This document shows, piece by piece, positions 1 to 8,218 of a DNA stretch of 64,000 nt. The notes under the pieces are model-generated. The model was not told where the DNA came from. It made no database searches and saw only the letters and a list, made by a program, of their open reading frames with translations. The position numbers and the translations under genes were made by a program. Numbering within the stretch: the first letter of the stretch is position 1; each line of letters opens with the position of its first letter. This DNA is from Armatimonadota bacterium (GTDB lineage Bacteria; Armatimonadota; Fimbriimonadia; Fimbriimonadales; Fimbriimonadaceae): the NCBI GenBank assembly GCA_018268395.1, contig JAFDWQ010000001.1:772644-836643 (forward strand), given 5' to 3'.

Positions 1-2525
1 CGCGCTGCGACCATGACCGCGTCGCTGACCCAACTTCGCGGGGCCGGGTCGAGCCCTCGGGCTTCCACGATGCGACGGGCCTCGGACAAGCGATCCTTGG
101 CATCGTGCAGGCGGCCGTCGGCAAGGGCGACGAGGCCGAAGTTGTGCAGGTTGTTCGCGAGCCAGTCGTCGTTGTCCCCCGACCGGAGCTCGGCGATCGT
201 CTCGCTGTACACGCGCTCGGCTTCCTGGAGGTCGCCCTCCAGGTAGTGCGCGAAACCGTCGTTAAGCCGGACGGCCAATGCGAGCTGGACGTCTTCGGCC
301 AGCTTGCAGTATTCGAGGGCCTCTCGGAACGCCTCCTTGGCCTCGTCGAATTTCATCGCCTGCATCAAGGCGTTCCCTTTTGAGTTCAAGAAGCGGCCCC
401 GTTCGTAGGGCACCGTGTCTTCTGGCAAGTGACGGAAACCGATGGTCAACGATTCGACCGCTTCGTCATAGCGGGTCAACCCGACATAGAGCGTCGAAAG
501 GGCGCGGTAGGCGTTCGCTATCGGTCCGGAGGGCCCGTCCGTGTTCGCTTCCAGGGCTTTCCGGATCCAGGCCTCGCCTTCGCGGTACATGTCCCGGCTG
601 TACCAATAGTAGGCGAACGTGGTCACGAAATCGAGCGCCCACGTCGGCTCGTGATCCAGGCACCACTCCATGGCGGTGCGGAAATTGTCGTATTCGACGG
701 AGCGGCTCTCCAGATACTGCTGGTTGAAGTCCAAGGACTTCGCCCGAAGTTCGACGGCCCATGTGTGCATCGCCGTCGCATGCCGCCGCCGGGCGTCCTC
801 GAGTCCCTCGGTTCCGGCCTTGGCGCGGACGAACTCGCGGATCGATTCGAGCATGTCGAACCGGACCGTCGAACCGCGGGCGACGGCCTGGACCAGCGAG
901 GCTCGAAGCGCGGTCTGGAGGTGCGAGGCCGTCCCTGGTTCTTGCCGGGCCCGTTCGGCGTTCTCCACCGTCCATCCGTCGCGGAAGACCGAAAGGCACC
1001 GGAGCGTGTCGTGGATCTCCGGATGCATCGAGTGGCTCCAGTCGATGCAGGCCCAGAGCCGCTTGTGCCGGTCCGGCCTTTCGTCCGAGTCTTCTTGAAG
1101 GACTTCGAAGCGCCGGTCGAGACGTGCCAACGTTTCGGAAGGCGAGAACAGGTCGGCATGGGCCGCGGCCAGACAGATCGCGAGGGGCAGCCCGTCCAAC
1201 CTCCGGACCAACTCGGAGAGACTTGTCGGATCGTCGATCTGGTAGTCAGGGACGAGAAGCCGGGCCCTGTCCACGTAGAGACTGACGCTCGGACTGTCCT
1301 GCCACGAGCCGTCCTCGTCCGGGACCCCTAACGTCGCCACGCCGACCGACCGCTCCTCCGGAACCGCAAGGAGCGTCCGCGATGTGGCTACGACGCTCAG
1401 GCCCGGTTCGGCCGTAACGAGAGCCTGCACGACCGGCCCTGGGTCAGGAACGACCTGCTCGAGGTTGTCGAGGACGACCAAGCCGCGCACGCCCCCGAGG
1501 AAGCCGTCGAACCCCGATTCAGGGCGGTCCGTCTCTTCGCGGCCCAAGACGTCCCAGAGCCTCGCCGCTAAGCCCTCGGGTGCCTGGACGGACGAACAGT
1601 CGACGAACCAGACATGGCCGTCGAGGCCCGAGGACGACCGTTTGGCGACCTCTAAGGCCAGCCGGGTCTTGCCGACGCCGCCCGGACCGTAAAACGTCAC
1701 GATCCGGCCCGCACCTTCGGCCCTTGTGACGTAGGCGACCACCTCATCGACCAGGTCTTCCCGGCCGAAGATCGGAGGGAGGGACGTCGGGACGTTCGAC
1801 GCGGACCATCGACGCCTGTGACTGGACCGGCGCCGCGCTTCCCGGGCGAGCGCCACGGTCTCGTCGGACGGCCCGATCCCCAACCGGGACCTGAGCCCCG
1901 ACTCGAACGTCCGATAGCGCCGGATCGCATCGGCTCCCCTCCCTGCTTGGGTCAAGGCTCGGAGGGCCAGCCTTAGCTTGCGCTCCGACTCTGGATCGGC
2001 GTCGGACGCTTGAACGGCGAGGTCAGCGGCACGGGACGACTCTCCGGTTTCAAGCAGCGACACGACGACGGATTCCAGTCGTTCTTCGAAGAGACCGGTC
2101 AGTGCGGCCCGTTGGGCCGATACCCAAGGTTCGCCGAACCCTTCGCAAAACCGCCAGGGCTCGAACGGCCCCTTCTCCGAGCCGCTCAAGAACGCCTGGA
2201 CGTCCGAGGTTCCATAACCATCGTCGAGCCAGACGTCCGTCCGGTCGGAACGTAGGGCCGCGTCGGAGTCGTGGCCCAGAGCGGCGAGGTCCTTTTTCAA
2301 GAGCGACAGGGCGTTGCGCAGGCTTGCGAGCGCCGATTCGGGAGCGACGTCGGGCCAAACGTCTTTGGCGACGACCCGTCGGTCGCACCGTTCGCCTGCC
2401 TTGGTCGCAAGGTACGCGGCCAACAAGGCGACCTTGCGGTTGGAAAACGACGAGACGAGTCCGCCGCTAGTGGTCGCTGACGGGCTTCCGAACAGCCGGA
2501 GTCTGAGCCTTCCGCCGCCGTCCAC
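1..2525 (-). CDS. SARP/AfsR-type regulator (BTAD + NB-ARC-like ATPase + TPR), 3' end cut by window edge
   Basis: About 840 codons are visible and the C-terminus runs off the left edge. Residues 1-90 look like a SARP winged-helix DNA-binding domain (RLRLRLFGSP at the start, then RKVALLAAYLA and VWPDV). Residues about 95-230 are a helical bacterial transcriptional activation domain. An NTPase follows, with Walker A GPGGVGKTR near residue 280 and Walker B GLVVLDNLE. The rest is TPR-like helical repeats. The start is GTG at 2525, because an in-frame TAA lies just upstream and a TAAACT -10 ends 6 nt before it. Such proteins are usually ligand- or partner-gated activators. The target genes cannot be read from this sequence. 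Confidence 0.85.
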   Translation of the reverse strand, partial: MDGGGRLRLRLFGSPSATTSGGLVSSFSNRKVALLAAYLATKAGERCDRRVVAKDVWPDVAPESALASLRNALSLLKKDLAALGHDSDAALRSDRTDVWLDDGYGTSDVQAFLSGSEKGPFEPWRFCEGFGEPWVSAQRAALTGLFEERLESVVVSLLETGESSRAADLAVQASDADPESERKLRLALRALTQAGRGADAIRRYRTFESGLRSRLGIGPSDETVALAREARRRSSHRRRWSASNVPTSLPPIFGREDLVDEVVAYVTRAEGAGRIVTFYGPGGVGKTRLALEVAKRSSSGLDGHVWFVDCSSVQAPEGLAARLWDVLGREETDRPESGFDGFLGGVRGLVVLDNLEQVVPDPGPVVQALVTAEPGLSVVATSRTLLAVPEERSVGVATLGVPDEDGSWQDSPSVSLYVDRARLLVPDYQIDDPTSLSELVRRLDGLPLAICLAAAHADLFSPSETLARLDRRFEVLQEDSDERPDRHKRLWACIDWSHSMHPEIHDTLRCLSVFRDGWTVENAERARQEPGTASHLQTALRASLVQAVARGSTVRFDMLESIREFVRAKAGTEGLEDARRRHATAMHTWAVELRAKSLDFNQQYLESRSVEYDNFRTAMEWCLDHEPTWALDFVTTFAYYWYSRDMYREGEAWIRKALEANTDGPSGPIANAYRALSTLYVGLTRYDEAVESLTIGFRHLPEDTVPYERGRFLNSKGNALMQAMKFDEAKEAFREALEYCKLAEDVQLALAVRLNDGFAHYLEGDLQEAERVYSETIAELRSGDNDDWLANNLHNFGLVALADGRLHDAKDRLSEARRIVEARGLDPAPRSWVSDAVMVAA

Positions 2526-2531
2526 AGGGGA

Positions 2532-2537
2532 AGTTTA
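2532..2537 (-). promoter_or_regulatory. -10 element TAAACT of the SARP-type regulator
   Basis: The hexamer ends 6 nt before the GTG start, so the transcript would begin at or beside the start codon. There is no Shine-Dalgarno sequence. Confidence 0.5.
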
Positions 2538-2567
2538 GCCCTTCGCCGGCCCGTCGGACCTTGCCGG

Positions 2568-3728
2568 CTATCTCGTCCGTTCGACGGCGACTTCGACGGC
2601 CTTCTTCAGGAACAGGTCGGTACCGGCCCGATCGAACTCTTGGTCGACCTTGACGTCGGCCTGGACAGGGTTGTGCTCCAACCGGATCCCGTCGACTTTG
2701 ACGTCGACCATCGGAATCTCGACGTAGGCCCAATCCCCGACCGGACTCGGCGTCGTTCCTAGGACGTCGCCCGCGGACCGGTTGCCGACGAGGACGCCAC
2801 GGCCGGTCTTCTTCATGATATAGCTGAAGACGTCTTTCGCCGACCGCGAGCCCTCGTTGATGATCACGATCAGCGGCTTTTGATATCCGAACAGTTGCTT
2901 CATCGTGGCCCCGCCTGCCACCGTCCACTCAAGGTCGACCTTGGGCCGGAAGAAGGGGTCGCCGAATCCTTCGGGGCGACCCCCGAACCCGTCCCTGATG
3001 TCGAGGATGAAGGCGTCCGTGTTCGCAGCCCTGTTGTAGACGAAGTTCTCCAGCGCCTGTCGGAACTTGTCGTTCGCCATCGTCCAAAGGTGGAGGTAGC
3101 CGAACTTCTTGCCACCCTCTTCGATGATGCGTCCGCTACGGCGGGTCGCGTCCAAGAACATGTCTTGTCCAGGCGTTTCCGTGACCTTGACGGTCACCGT
3201 GGAGGCTTGCCCGCCGTCCGACGGTCGACGAAGTTCCAACCGGACGTCCTGACCGACCTTTCCGGCGAACGCGTCGACAGGACTGAACGGTTGCCCGTCG
3301 ACGGCGAGGAGCCGATCGCCCTTCCGGACTCCCGCGGCTTCGGCAGCGCCCCCGTTCAAGACCATTTGGACCGTGTACCCGTCCTTGTCCTTGCGGAACC
3401 AGGCACCGATGTTGGCCATCTTCGCGGCTTTATCCCCCTTCGCGAAGCCGTCGAAGAGATAGAAACCTTGCTCTCTGCGTGTCAGAAAATCGAAATGAGA
3501 ATCGCCGAACTTGGCGATCATGGCGTCCATGGCCCGGTCGAACTCGTCTTCGGACTTGGCGGCCTTGGCTGCAGGCTCCGCCTCCTTCAAGAGGCGATCG
3601 AGCTTCTCGGACTGGCTCGACTTGGCCCAGTACATCGTCTTGATCCTCGAAGAGACCGTCGACCATGCTGCGTCGGCGTCGAAAGCGGCGACCGGGTGGC
3701 TGAGAGCGAAGACGATGACTGGGATCAC
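2568..3728 (-). CDS. S41-family peptidase-like protein with PDZ domain, exported
   Basis: 386 aa. It begins with a hydrophobic signal-like segment (residues 1-16) and has a PDZ-like domain at about 108-183 and a C-terminal tail-specific protease fold. The expected nucleophile is present: NEGSRSAKD aligns with the S41 serine motif and puts Ser at 296. At the position of the usual catalytic Lys (GKG in CtpA) the sequence has GD, Asp321. The classical Ser/Lys dyad is therefore incomplete, as in the more divergent tricorn/IRBP-like S41 branch, and activity is uncertain. The start is GTG at 3728 with no clear ribosome binding site. It stands alone, divergent from rplA. Confidence 0.75.
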   Translation of the reverse strand: MIPVIVFALSHPVAAFDADAAWSTVSSRIKTMYWAKSSQSEKLDRLLKEAEPAAKAAKSEDEFDRAMDAMIAKFGDSHFDFLTRREQGFYLFDGFAKGDKAAKMANIGAWFRKDKDGYTVQMVLNGGAAEAAGVRKGDRLLAVDGQPFSPVDAFAGKVGQDVRLELRRPSDGGQASTVTVKVTETPGQDMFLDATRRSGRIIEEGGKKFGYLHLWTMANDKFRQALENFVYNRAANTDAFILDIRDGFGGRPEGFGDPFFRPKVDLEWTVAGGATMKQLFGYQKPLIVIINEGSRSAKDVFSYIMKKTGRGVLVGNRSAGDVLGTTPSPVGDWAYVEIPMVDVKVDGIRLEHNPVQADVKVDQEFDRAGTDLFLKKAVEVAVERTR

Positions 3729-3841
3729 GGCATCAAGTTACGTCTGAGACTAGGGCCGAGGTTCCGGCTTCGGGACGGCCGGACTGCCGTGGAGGTATCC
3801 TGCCGGGCCTGTGGAAGGCCTTGCGCGGCCACGAACACCAC

Positions 3842-3849
3842 AGGGGTGA
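3842..3849 (+). promoter_or_regulatory. Shine-Dalgarno of rplA
   Basis: AGGGGTGA lies 6 nt upstream of a TTG codon. It fixes the start of ribosomal protein L1 at that non-AUG codon. Confidence 0.6.
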
Positions 3850-3855
3850 ACCCGA

Positions 3856-4578
3856 TTGCGCACACAGAAGAAGAAGCAAAAGCACTCGAACCGGTTTTCC
3901 GACGCCCTCAAGCAGGTCGACCAGGATAAGCTCCTTGAGCCCGGAGAAGCGATCTCGACCGTCAAGAAACTGGCTTCGGCCAAATTCGTCGAAGGAGTCG
4001 ACCTGAGCGTCCGTCTCGGCGTCGACCCTCGCAAGGGCGATCAGAACGTCCGCGGCATCACGAACCTTCCCCACGGTACGGGCCGGACGAAACGTGTCGC
4101 CGTCCTGGCCAAGGGCGACTTGGCCAAAGAAGCCGAGTCGGCAGGCGCCGATCACGTCGGTGACGACGATCTGATCACGAAGATCCAGGGCGGCTGGAAA
4201 GACTTCGACGTCGTCCTGGCCACCAGCGACATGGCGCCCCAGATCGGCAAGATCGGCAAAATCCTTGGCACCCGGACGCCGAACAAGAAGAACGGCACGG
4301 TGACGGACGCGATCGGTCAGGCAGTCAAAGAGATCAAAGGAGCCACCCGTGTCGAATACCGCGTCGACAAGGCAGGCATCGTCCACGTACCGATCGGCAA
4401 GGTCAGCTTTTCGGAGGACCAACTGTTCGACAACTTTAAAGCGGCGGTCGACGCCATCGTCCGTGCGAAGCCGGCGAGCGCCAAAGGTCGGTACCTGGTC
4501 TCGATGACGTTGAGCTCGACGATGGGCCCCGGAGTCCGACTGGACACCTCACTGGCCAGCAAGGCTAGCGGACACTAG
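3856..4578 (+). CDS. rplA: 50S ribosomal protein L1
   Basis: 240 aa, normal length for L1. It shows the typical N-terminal helix, GRTKRVAVLAKGD, the GTVT region and the C-terminal KGRYL-SMTLSSTMGPG signature. L1 binds 23S rRNA at the L1 stalk and in many bacteria represses its own operon. The start is TTG with a good Shine-Dalgarno. The usual partners rplK, rplJ and rplL are absent on both sides: the neighbours are a peptidase and lipB. The stop codon overlaps that of convergent lipB (shared CTAG at 4575-4578). Confidence 0.97.
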   Translation: MRTQKKKQKHSNRFSDALKQVDQDKLLEPGEAISTVKKLASAKFVEGVDLSVRLGVDPRKGDQNVRGITNLPHGTGRTKRVAVLAKGDLAKEAESAGADHVGDDDLITKIQGGWKDFDVVLATSDMAPQIGKIGKILGTRTPNKKNGTVTDAIGQAVKEIKGATRVEYRVDKAGIVHVPIGKVSFSEDQLFDNFKAAVDAIVRAKPASAKGRYLVSMTLSSTMGPGVRLDTSLASKASGH

Positions 4579-5213
4579 CCCGCCGCGAACACGTCACGAT
4601 AGCCCTGGACGACCGCATCTTTCGCGTCGTCCGGGGCTGTCCGTTTTCCCGTCTCGAGACTGAGGCTCGTGACGCCGTATCCGTGTATCCCGCAAGGGAC
4701 GATCAGTTCGAACGACGCGAGGTCGTTGTCGCAGTTCAACGCCACGCCGTGGACACTGACCCACTTCCGCACTTTGACCCCGATCGCAGCGATCTTCCTC
4801 AAAGCAGGTTCGGCGCCGGTCCAAACCCCGGTATGGGGAGGAAAGCGGACTCCGTTCAGTCCGAAGCGTGCGAGCGCACGGATGTGGACGTCCTCCAGTT
4901 CGCGCAACCATCGATGGAGGTCCTGGCCGTGCCGCCTCAGGTCGAAAACCGGATAGCTGACGAGTTGACCTGGCCCGTGGTACGTGACGTCGCCACCACG
5001 GTCGGTCCGGACGACGTCGATCCCCCTGGCGACGATTTCGTCTTCGGGAAGCAAAAGATGCTGAGGATCGAACGAGGCCCCGAGGGTGAAGACCGGCGGG
5101 TGCTCGACCAGGACCAGCGTGTCCTCACCGCCGTCCAAGACCGATTGGGCGACTTCGGACTGTAGGCGCCACGCCTCGCGATAATCCATCTTCCCCGCGT
5201 CGACGACTTTCAT
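4575..5213 (-). CDS. lipB: Octanoyl-[acyl-carrier-protein]:protein N-octanoyltransferase (lipoate biosynthesis)
   Basis: 212 aa, full length. It transfers octanoate from octanoyl-ACP to lipoyl domains of 2-oxoacid dehydrogenases and the glycine cleavage H protein; LipA then adds sulfur. Family motifs are clear: RGGDVTYHGPGQLVSYP at about 72-88, Lys140 in RKIAAIGVK, and the acyl-thioester Cys174 in VPCGIHG. The ATG start overlaps the stop of the upstream cyclase-like gene by 4 nt (ATGA), so the two are probably cotranslated. No lipA is seen in the window. Confidence 0.96.
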   Translation of the reverse strand: MKVVDAGKMDYREAWRLQSEVAQSVLDGGEDTLVLVEHPPVFTLGASFDPQHLLLPEDEIVARGIDVVRTDRGGDVTYHGPGQLVSYPVFDLRRHGQDLHRWLRELEDVHIRALARFGLNGVRFPPHTGVWTGAEPALRKIAAIGVKVRKWVSVHGVALNCDNDLASFELIVPCGIHGYGVTSLSLETGKRTAPDDAKDAVVQGYRDVFAAG

Positions 5214-6940
5214 GCGCCTAGGGTCGGGTTGACGACCAAGAACGCCTTCAGACCGTCCACCGGGTCTTTGAGTTCGGTCAACGGCTCTTCGGACACGAGC
5301 CTTGCGAACGTCTCGCTCACGAGGATCCCACCGACCGGGGCGTGCTCCTGGAAATGGGCGGCGATGTCGATGACGTCGTTGTACTGGACTTCCCCCAAGG
5401 CACCTTGTGCTTCACCGGTGTGCAAGCCCGCACGGACACGAAACGGTGCTTCCAGTCGGTTGACGCGCATGTTGAACCACCCGAGCCTGGTCTGGGCGTC
5501 CTTGGCTGCCCTCAAAGCGTCGTACGCGTCCGAGAACGTCAGGATGGCGCCGTCACCAGCAGTCGACAGAACGGACCCGCCGTTGGCTTCGGCACTTTCG
5601 CTCCAAAGCCGCTGGAGTTCGCGAAAACTCCATTCGACCTCGAGGGGGTCTTGACCCGCCTTCATGGCCGTGCTCCGGGCGACGTCAAGACAAAGGACGA
5701 AGTTGGCGCTGGCGTCCCGGTTCAGGTGCTTCTCGATCAGGACGAGTTCGGCGACAAGGGTGGCGGGATCGTCGCTGTCCCGACGGCGCTGGAGCCTGGC
5801 TGACTCCTCGATGTGGGACCCGATGCCGGTCAAGATGCCGGACATGGCCAAGAGCATGCCGTAAGACGGCAGTTGTTCGGGTGCGAACTGTCGCACCCCG
5901 AACTGGAAGCCGAAAATGCCGAGAGGGAAGAATCCGGCCGCCGCGAAGCCGAGGAACGCGAGGACCTGACTGGCCAAGGACCGTCGCACGCCACCTGCGA
6001 TGAACCCGACGAACAGAAAGGCCAGGACCGTCGCTCCCGCCGCGATGATCCGGAGAAGGGCGTAGACGGGGTCCCGCGTGAGGTCGGAGCCCGGAAACGC
6101 CACCTGGTACCCGCCAAGGACCAAGACGCGGAACAGGCCTGCCAAAGCCCCCCCGCAGAGGGCCAAAAGGATCCAGCGGCTACCGGACTTCAGCGCGTCG
6201 AACCTACGGCGGTCGCTCTGGTGCGCGCGCAACGGGCCGAGTTTCTTAAGCCGTTCCTTGATGGCGAACCGACGGTCAAGGGCCTCTTGGCGCGAAAGGC
6301 CGCTGAGGTTCCGGGCTTGACGCCCGGCGGCGATGTAACCGCCCATCAGGGTCATCAACGCGCCGAAGACGAAATACAGCAATCCGGACGAAACGGCGAA
6401 CCCGACGTCGAAAACCGAGATCCGCCCCGTCCGCAGGAGCGCGCCGGCGAGGAGCGCACCGGCCATGATGCCGGACGACATCGCGGGGAACCGCATCCGC
6501 CCGTGACGTGCGAAGCAGGCCAAATGAAGTCCAAGGACGGCCCAAACGATCGCCGACGGGCCGTCCGCCTGATCGTGCGCGCCCGTCATCGCTTGGAACA
6601 GGTTGACGGCCGTTTGGAGCAGATAGCCGGCCAATCCTGTCGCCACGACGAACCCGATCGGGTTCGCCGTACTGTTGAGCCAGAGGTTCTTGGCCGCGTC
6701 GAAGAACTGCTGCCCGCCCTTGAGCAACGCTTTCCAGACGAGGTCGGAATGCCGTGCCGAGCGTTGTGGCCCGCTCATGGCATCGATGACTTGGATTACG
6801 AAGTCTTCTTCGAGACCATACGTCTCGGCGAGTTCGGCCACGTTCAACGCCCGTAACGAACGCCGACCCTTCAAGTGCTCGACGAACTCGTCAAGCCCTT
6901 GGGGTCGGACTACGCGCGAAGGTTCTTGGGCCAAAGTCAA
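5210..6940 (-). CDS. Integral membrane protein with C-terminal class III nucleotidyl cyclase-like domain
   Basis: 576 aa. Residues 90-380 contain about eight hydrophobic segments in two groups split by a charged linker (205-255). Residues 412-575 form a class III cyclase homology domain. Both metal-binding aspartates are present (Asp419 in LCLDVARST and Asp463 in AGDGA). The transition-state Asn and Arg of the NxxAAR motif are replaced by Asp525 and His529 (DIAAHF), so cyclase activity is doubtful and a degenerate sensor role is possible. The TTG start is the best available but not well supported. It overlaps lipB by 4 nt. Confidence 0.75.
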   Translation of the reverse strand: MTLAQEPSRVVRPQGLDEFVEHLKGRRSLRALNVAELAETYGLEEDFVIQVIDAMSGPQRSARHSDLVWKALLKGGQQFFDAAKNLWLNSTANPIGFVVATGLAGYLLQTAVNLFQAMTGAHDQADGPSAIVWAVLGLHLACFARHGRMRFPAMSSGIMAGALLAGALLRTGRISVFDVGFAVSSGLLYFVFGALMTLMGGYIAAGRQARNLSGLSRQEALDRRFAIKERLKKLGPLRAHQSDRRRFDALKSGSRWILLALCGGALAGLFRVLVLGGYQVAFPGSDLTRDPVYALLRIIAAGATVLAFLFVGFIAGGVRRSLASQVLAFLGFAAAGFFPLGIFGFQFGVRQFAPEQLPSYGMLLAMSGILTGIGSHIEESARLQRRRDSDDPATLVAELVLIEKHLNRDASANFVLCLDVARSTAMKAGQDPLEVEWSFRELQRLWSESAEANGGSVLSTAGDGAILTFSDAYDALRAAKDAQTRLGWFNMRVNRLEAPFRVRAGLHTGEAQGALGEVQYNDVIDIAAHFQEHAPVGGILVSETFARLVSEEPLTELKDPVDGLKAFLVVNPTLGA

Positions 6941-6995
6941 AGCGACACCGGAACGTCTTTACGGCCCCGGCCGTTCCGGAATGCCCGGACCGGGA

Positions 6996-7208
6996 CTATT
7001 CGGCCGACTCTTCGGCCTTTTTGGGCTTGGCCGCCTTTTTGGGTTTGTCCGCAGCCGGTTTCTTCGCAGCTTTTGGTTCAGCGGGCTTTGGTGTCGACGA
7101 CTTGGCCTTCCCGCCCTTGGCTTCGGCTTTGGCCGCTGACACGAGTTCTTTGATCCTCTGCTCCTTTCGATGCCGTCTCGCTCGGAGCTCCTTGTTCCGG
7201 ACTCTCAT
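6996..7208 (-). CDS. Small Lys/Ala-rich basic protein, unknown function
   Basis: 70 aa. The N-terminal part (1-25) is rich in Arg and Lys (RNKELRARRHRKEQRIK) and is followed by a Lys-Ala-Pro tail with KPKKA-type repeats, like an H1 or nucleic-acid-binding tail. A GAGG Shine-Dalgarno at 7215-7218 sits 6 nt before the ATG, which is good support for a real gene. It overlaps the 3' end of the upstream deacetylase gene by 131 nt in another frame. I do not recognise the family. Binding to RNA or DNA is inferred only from composition. Confidence 0.6.
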   Translation of the reverse strand: MRVRNKELRARRHRKEQRIKELVSAAKAEAKGGKAKSSTPKPAEPKAAKKPAADKPKKAAKPKKAEESAE

Positions 7209-8205
7209 ATTTATCCTCAGGATTGCGCGGGAGAGGATACCTCTTGCCGCTGATCAACTCCTGTGTCAGGTCCGGTCGGGGCGCGACCTTGCGTCCGCCC
7301 CAGGTCTGTGACTTCGGATCCTTGAGGAAGTCGCTGATCTTCACGAACTCGAATCCCTTGGCCCTGAGGTCGGCGACGATCTTAGGAAGGGCCTCGAGCG
7401 TCCCGGGCATGGGGTCGTGCATGATGACGATCCCTCCGTTGGTCGCACTCTTCATGACGTGGCGGTAGACGTCCGCCGCGGTCGGGTTCCCTTTGACGGT
7501 CGTATAGTCGGCCGCGTCCGAAGTCCAGAGGATCATGCTGAGCCCGGCTTGGCGGGCGACGTCGCAGACTTGGTCGTCGTAGTCGCCTCCCGGTGGGCGG
7601 AACAGCGACGGTCGCACGCCTGTCGCCCTCTCGATCGCCTCGAAGCCTTTCGCCACTTGGTATTCGACTTCTGGCCGGGTCTGGCCACGAAGGCGGCTGT
7701 GGCTGTACGTGTGGTTCCCGAGCTCGATACCGTTGTCGGCGGCGAGCTTGGCGAGGTCCGGGTACGAGTCGACGTTCTGTCCGATGAAGAAAAACGTGGC
7801 CGAGACTTTCAGGCCGACGAGGGTCTTGATGAGCCGCTCGGTGTACCCGCGGTGAGGACCGTCGTCAAAGGTCAGCGCGATCCGTTTCTTCTCGGTGTCG
7901 CCCCGGACCAGGCGCGCCGGATATCCGGTCGAAAGGAGCGGCTCGACCGTCGCGGCCGTCAGATCGAAGTCTTCTGCCGGCACGACGATCCGTGCCGGGG
8001 CCTTGTCCAGTTGGCTCTTCGGAACGAGCGTGCCGTGGACGACCGCTTCGTCACGAGGGGCCTCAGCGGGCGGCGTCCTTTTCGCGACCGTCGGAGCCGG
8101 CCTTACGGGCGGGATGTACGACACCGCGCCGCCTGTCGGCTCACAGCCGACGAGGAGGAACACCGGCAGGACAAAGCCGGCAAACCGGGTGAAGGACATT
8201 CGCAT
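7078..8205 (-). CDS. Polysaccharide deacetylase (NodB domain) lipoprotein
   Basis: 375 aa. A signal peptide ends in lipobox LVGC (Cys21), so it is predicted to be lipid-anchored. The NodB domain covers about 105-290: TFDDGP with Asp114/Asp115, the zinc motif H165-x3-H169 in GNHTYSHSR, RPPGG, and a final IVIMHD. The family removes N- or O-acetyl groups from peptidoglycan or exopolysaccharide; the substrate is unknown here. The last 40 or so residues are Gln/Arg/Ser-rich and overlap the small basic gene in another frame, so this tail may be a by-product of the overlap. It lies 13 nt after acnA, probably in one transcript. Confidence 0.88.
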   Translation of the reverse strand: MRMSFTRFAGFVLPVFLLVGCEPTGGAVSYIPPVRPAPTVAKRTPPAEAPRDEAVVHGTLVPKSQLDKAPARIVVPAEDFDLTAATVEPLLSTGYPARLVRGDTEKKRIALTFDDGPHRGYTERLIKTLVGLKVSATFFFIGQNVDSYPDLAKLAADNGIELGNHTYSHSRLRGQTRPEVEYQVAKGFEAIERATGVRPSLFRPPGGDYDDQVCDVARQAGLSMILWTSDAADYTTVKGNPTAADVYRHVMKSATNGGIVIMHDPMPGTLEALPKIVADLRAKGFEFVKISDFLKDPKSQTWGGRKVAPRPDLTQELISGKRYPLPRNPEDKYESPEQGAPSETASKGAEDQRTRVSGQSRSQGREGQVVDTKAR

Positions 8206-8218
8206 CGGGATAACGTCT

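Noticed and set aside
429-1331. Long plus-strand open frame opposite the SARP-type regulator
   Set aside because: No recognisable domain. The minus frame has Walker A, BTAD and TPR signatures, and GC-rich coding DNA commonly leaves antisense frames open.
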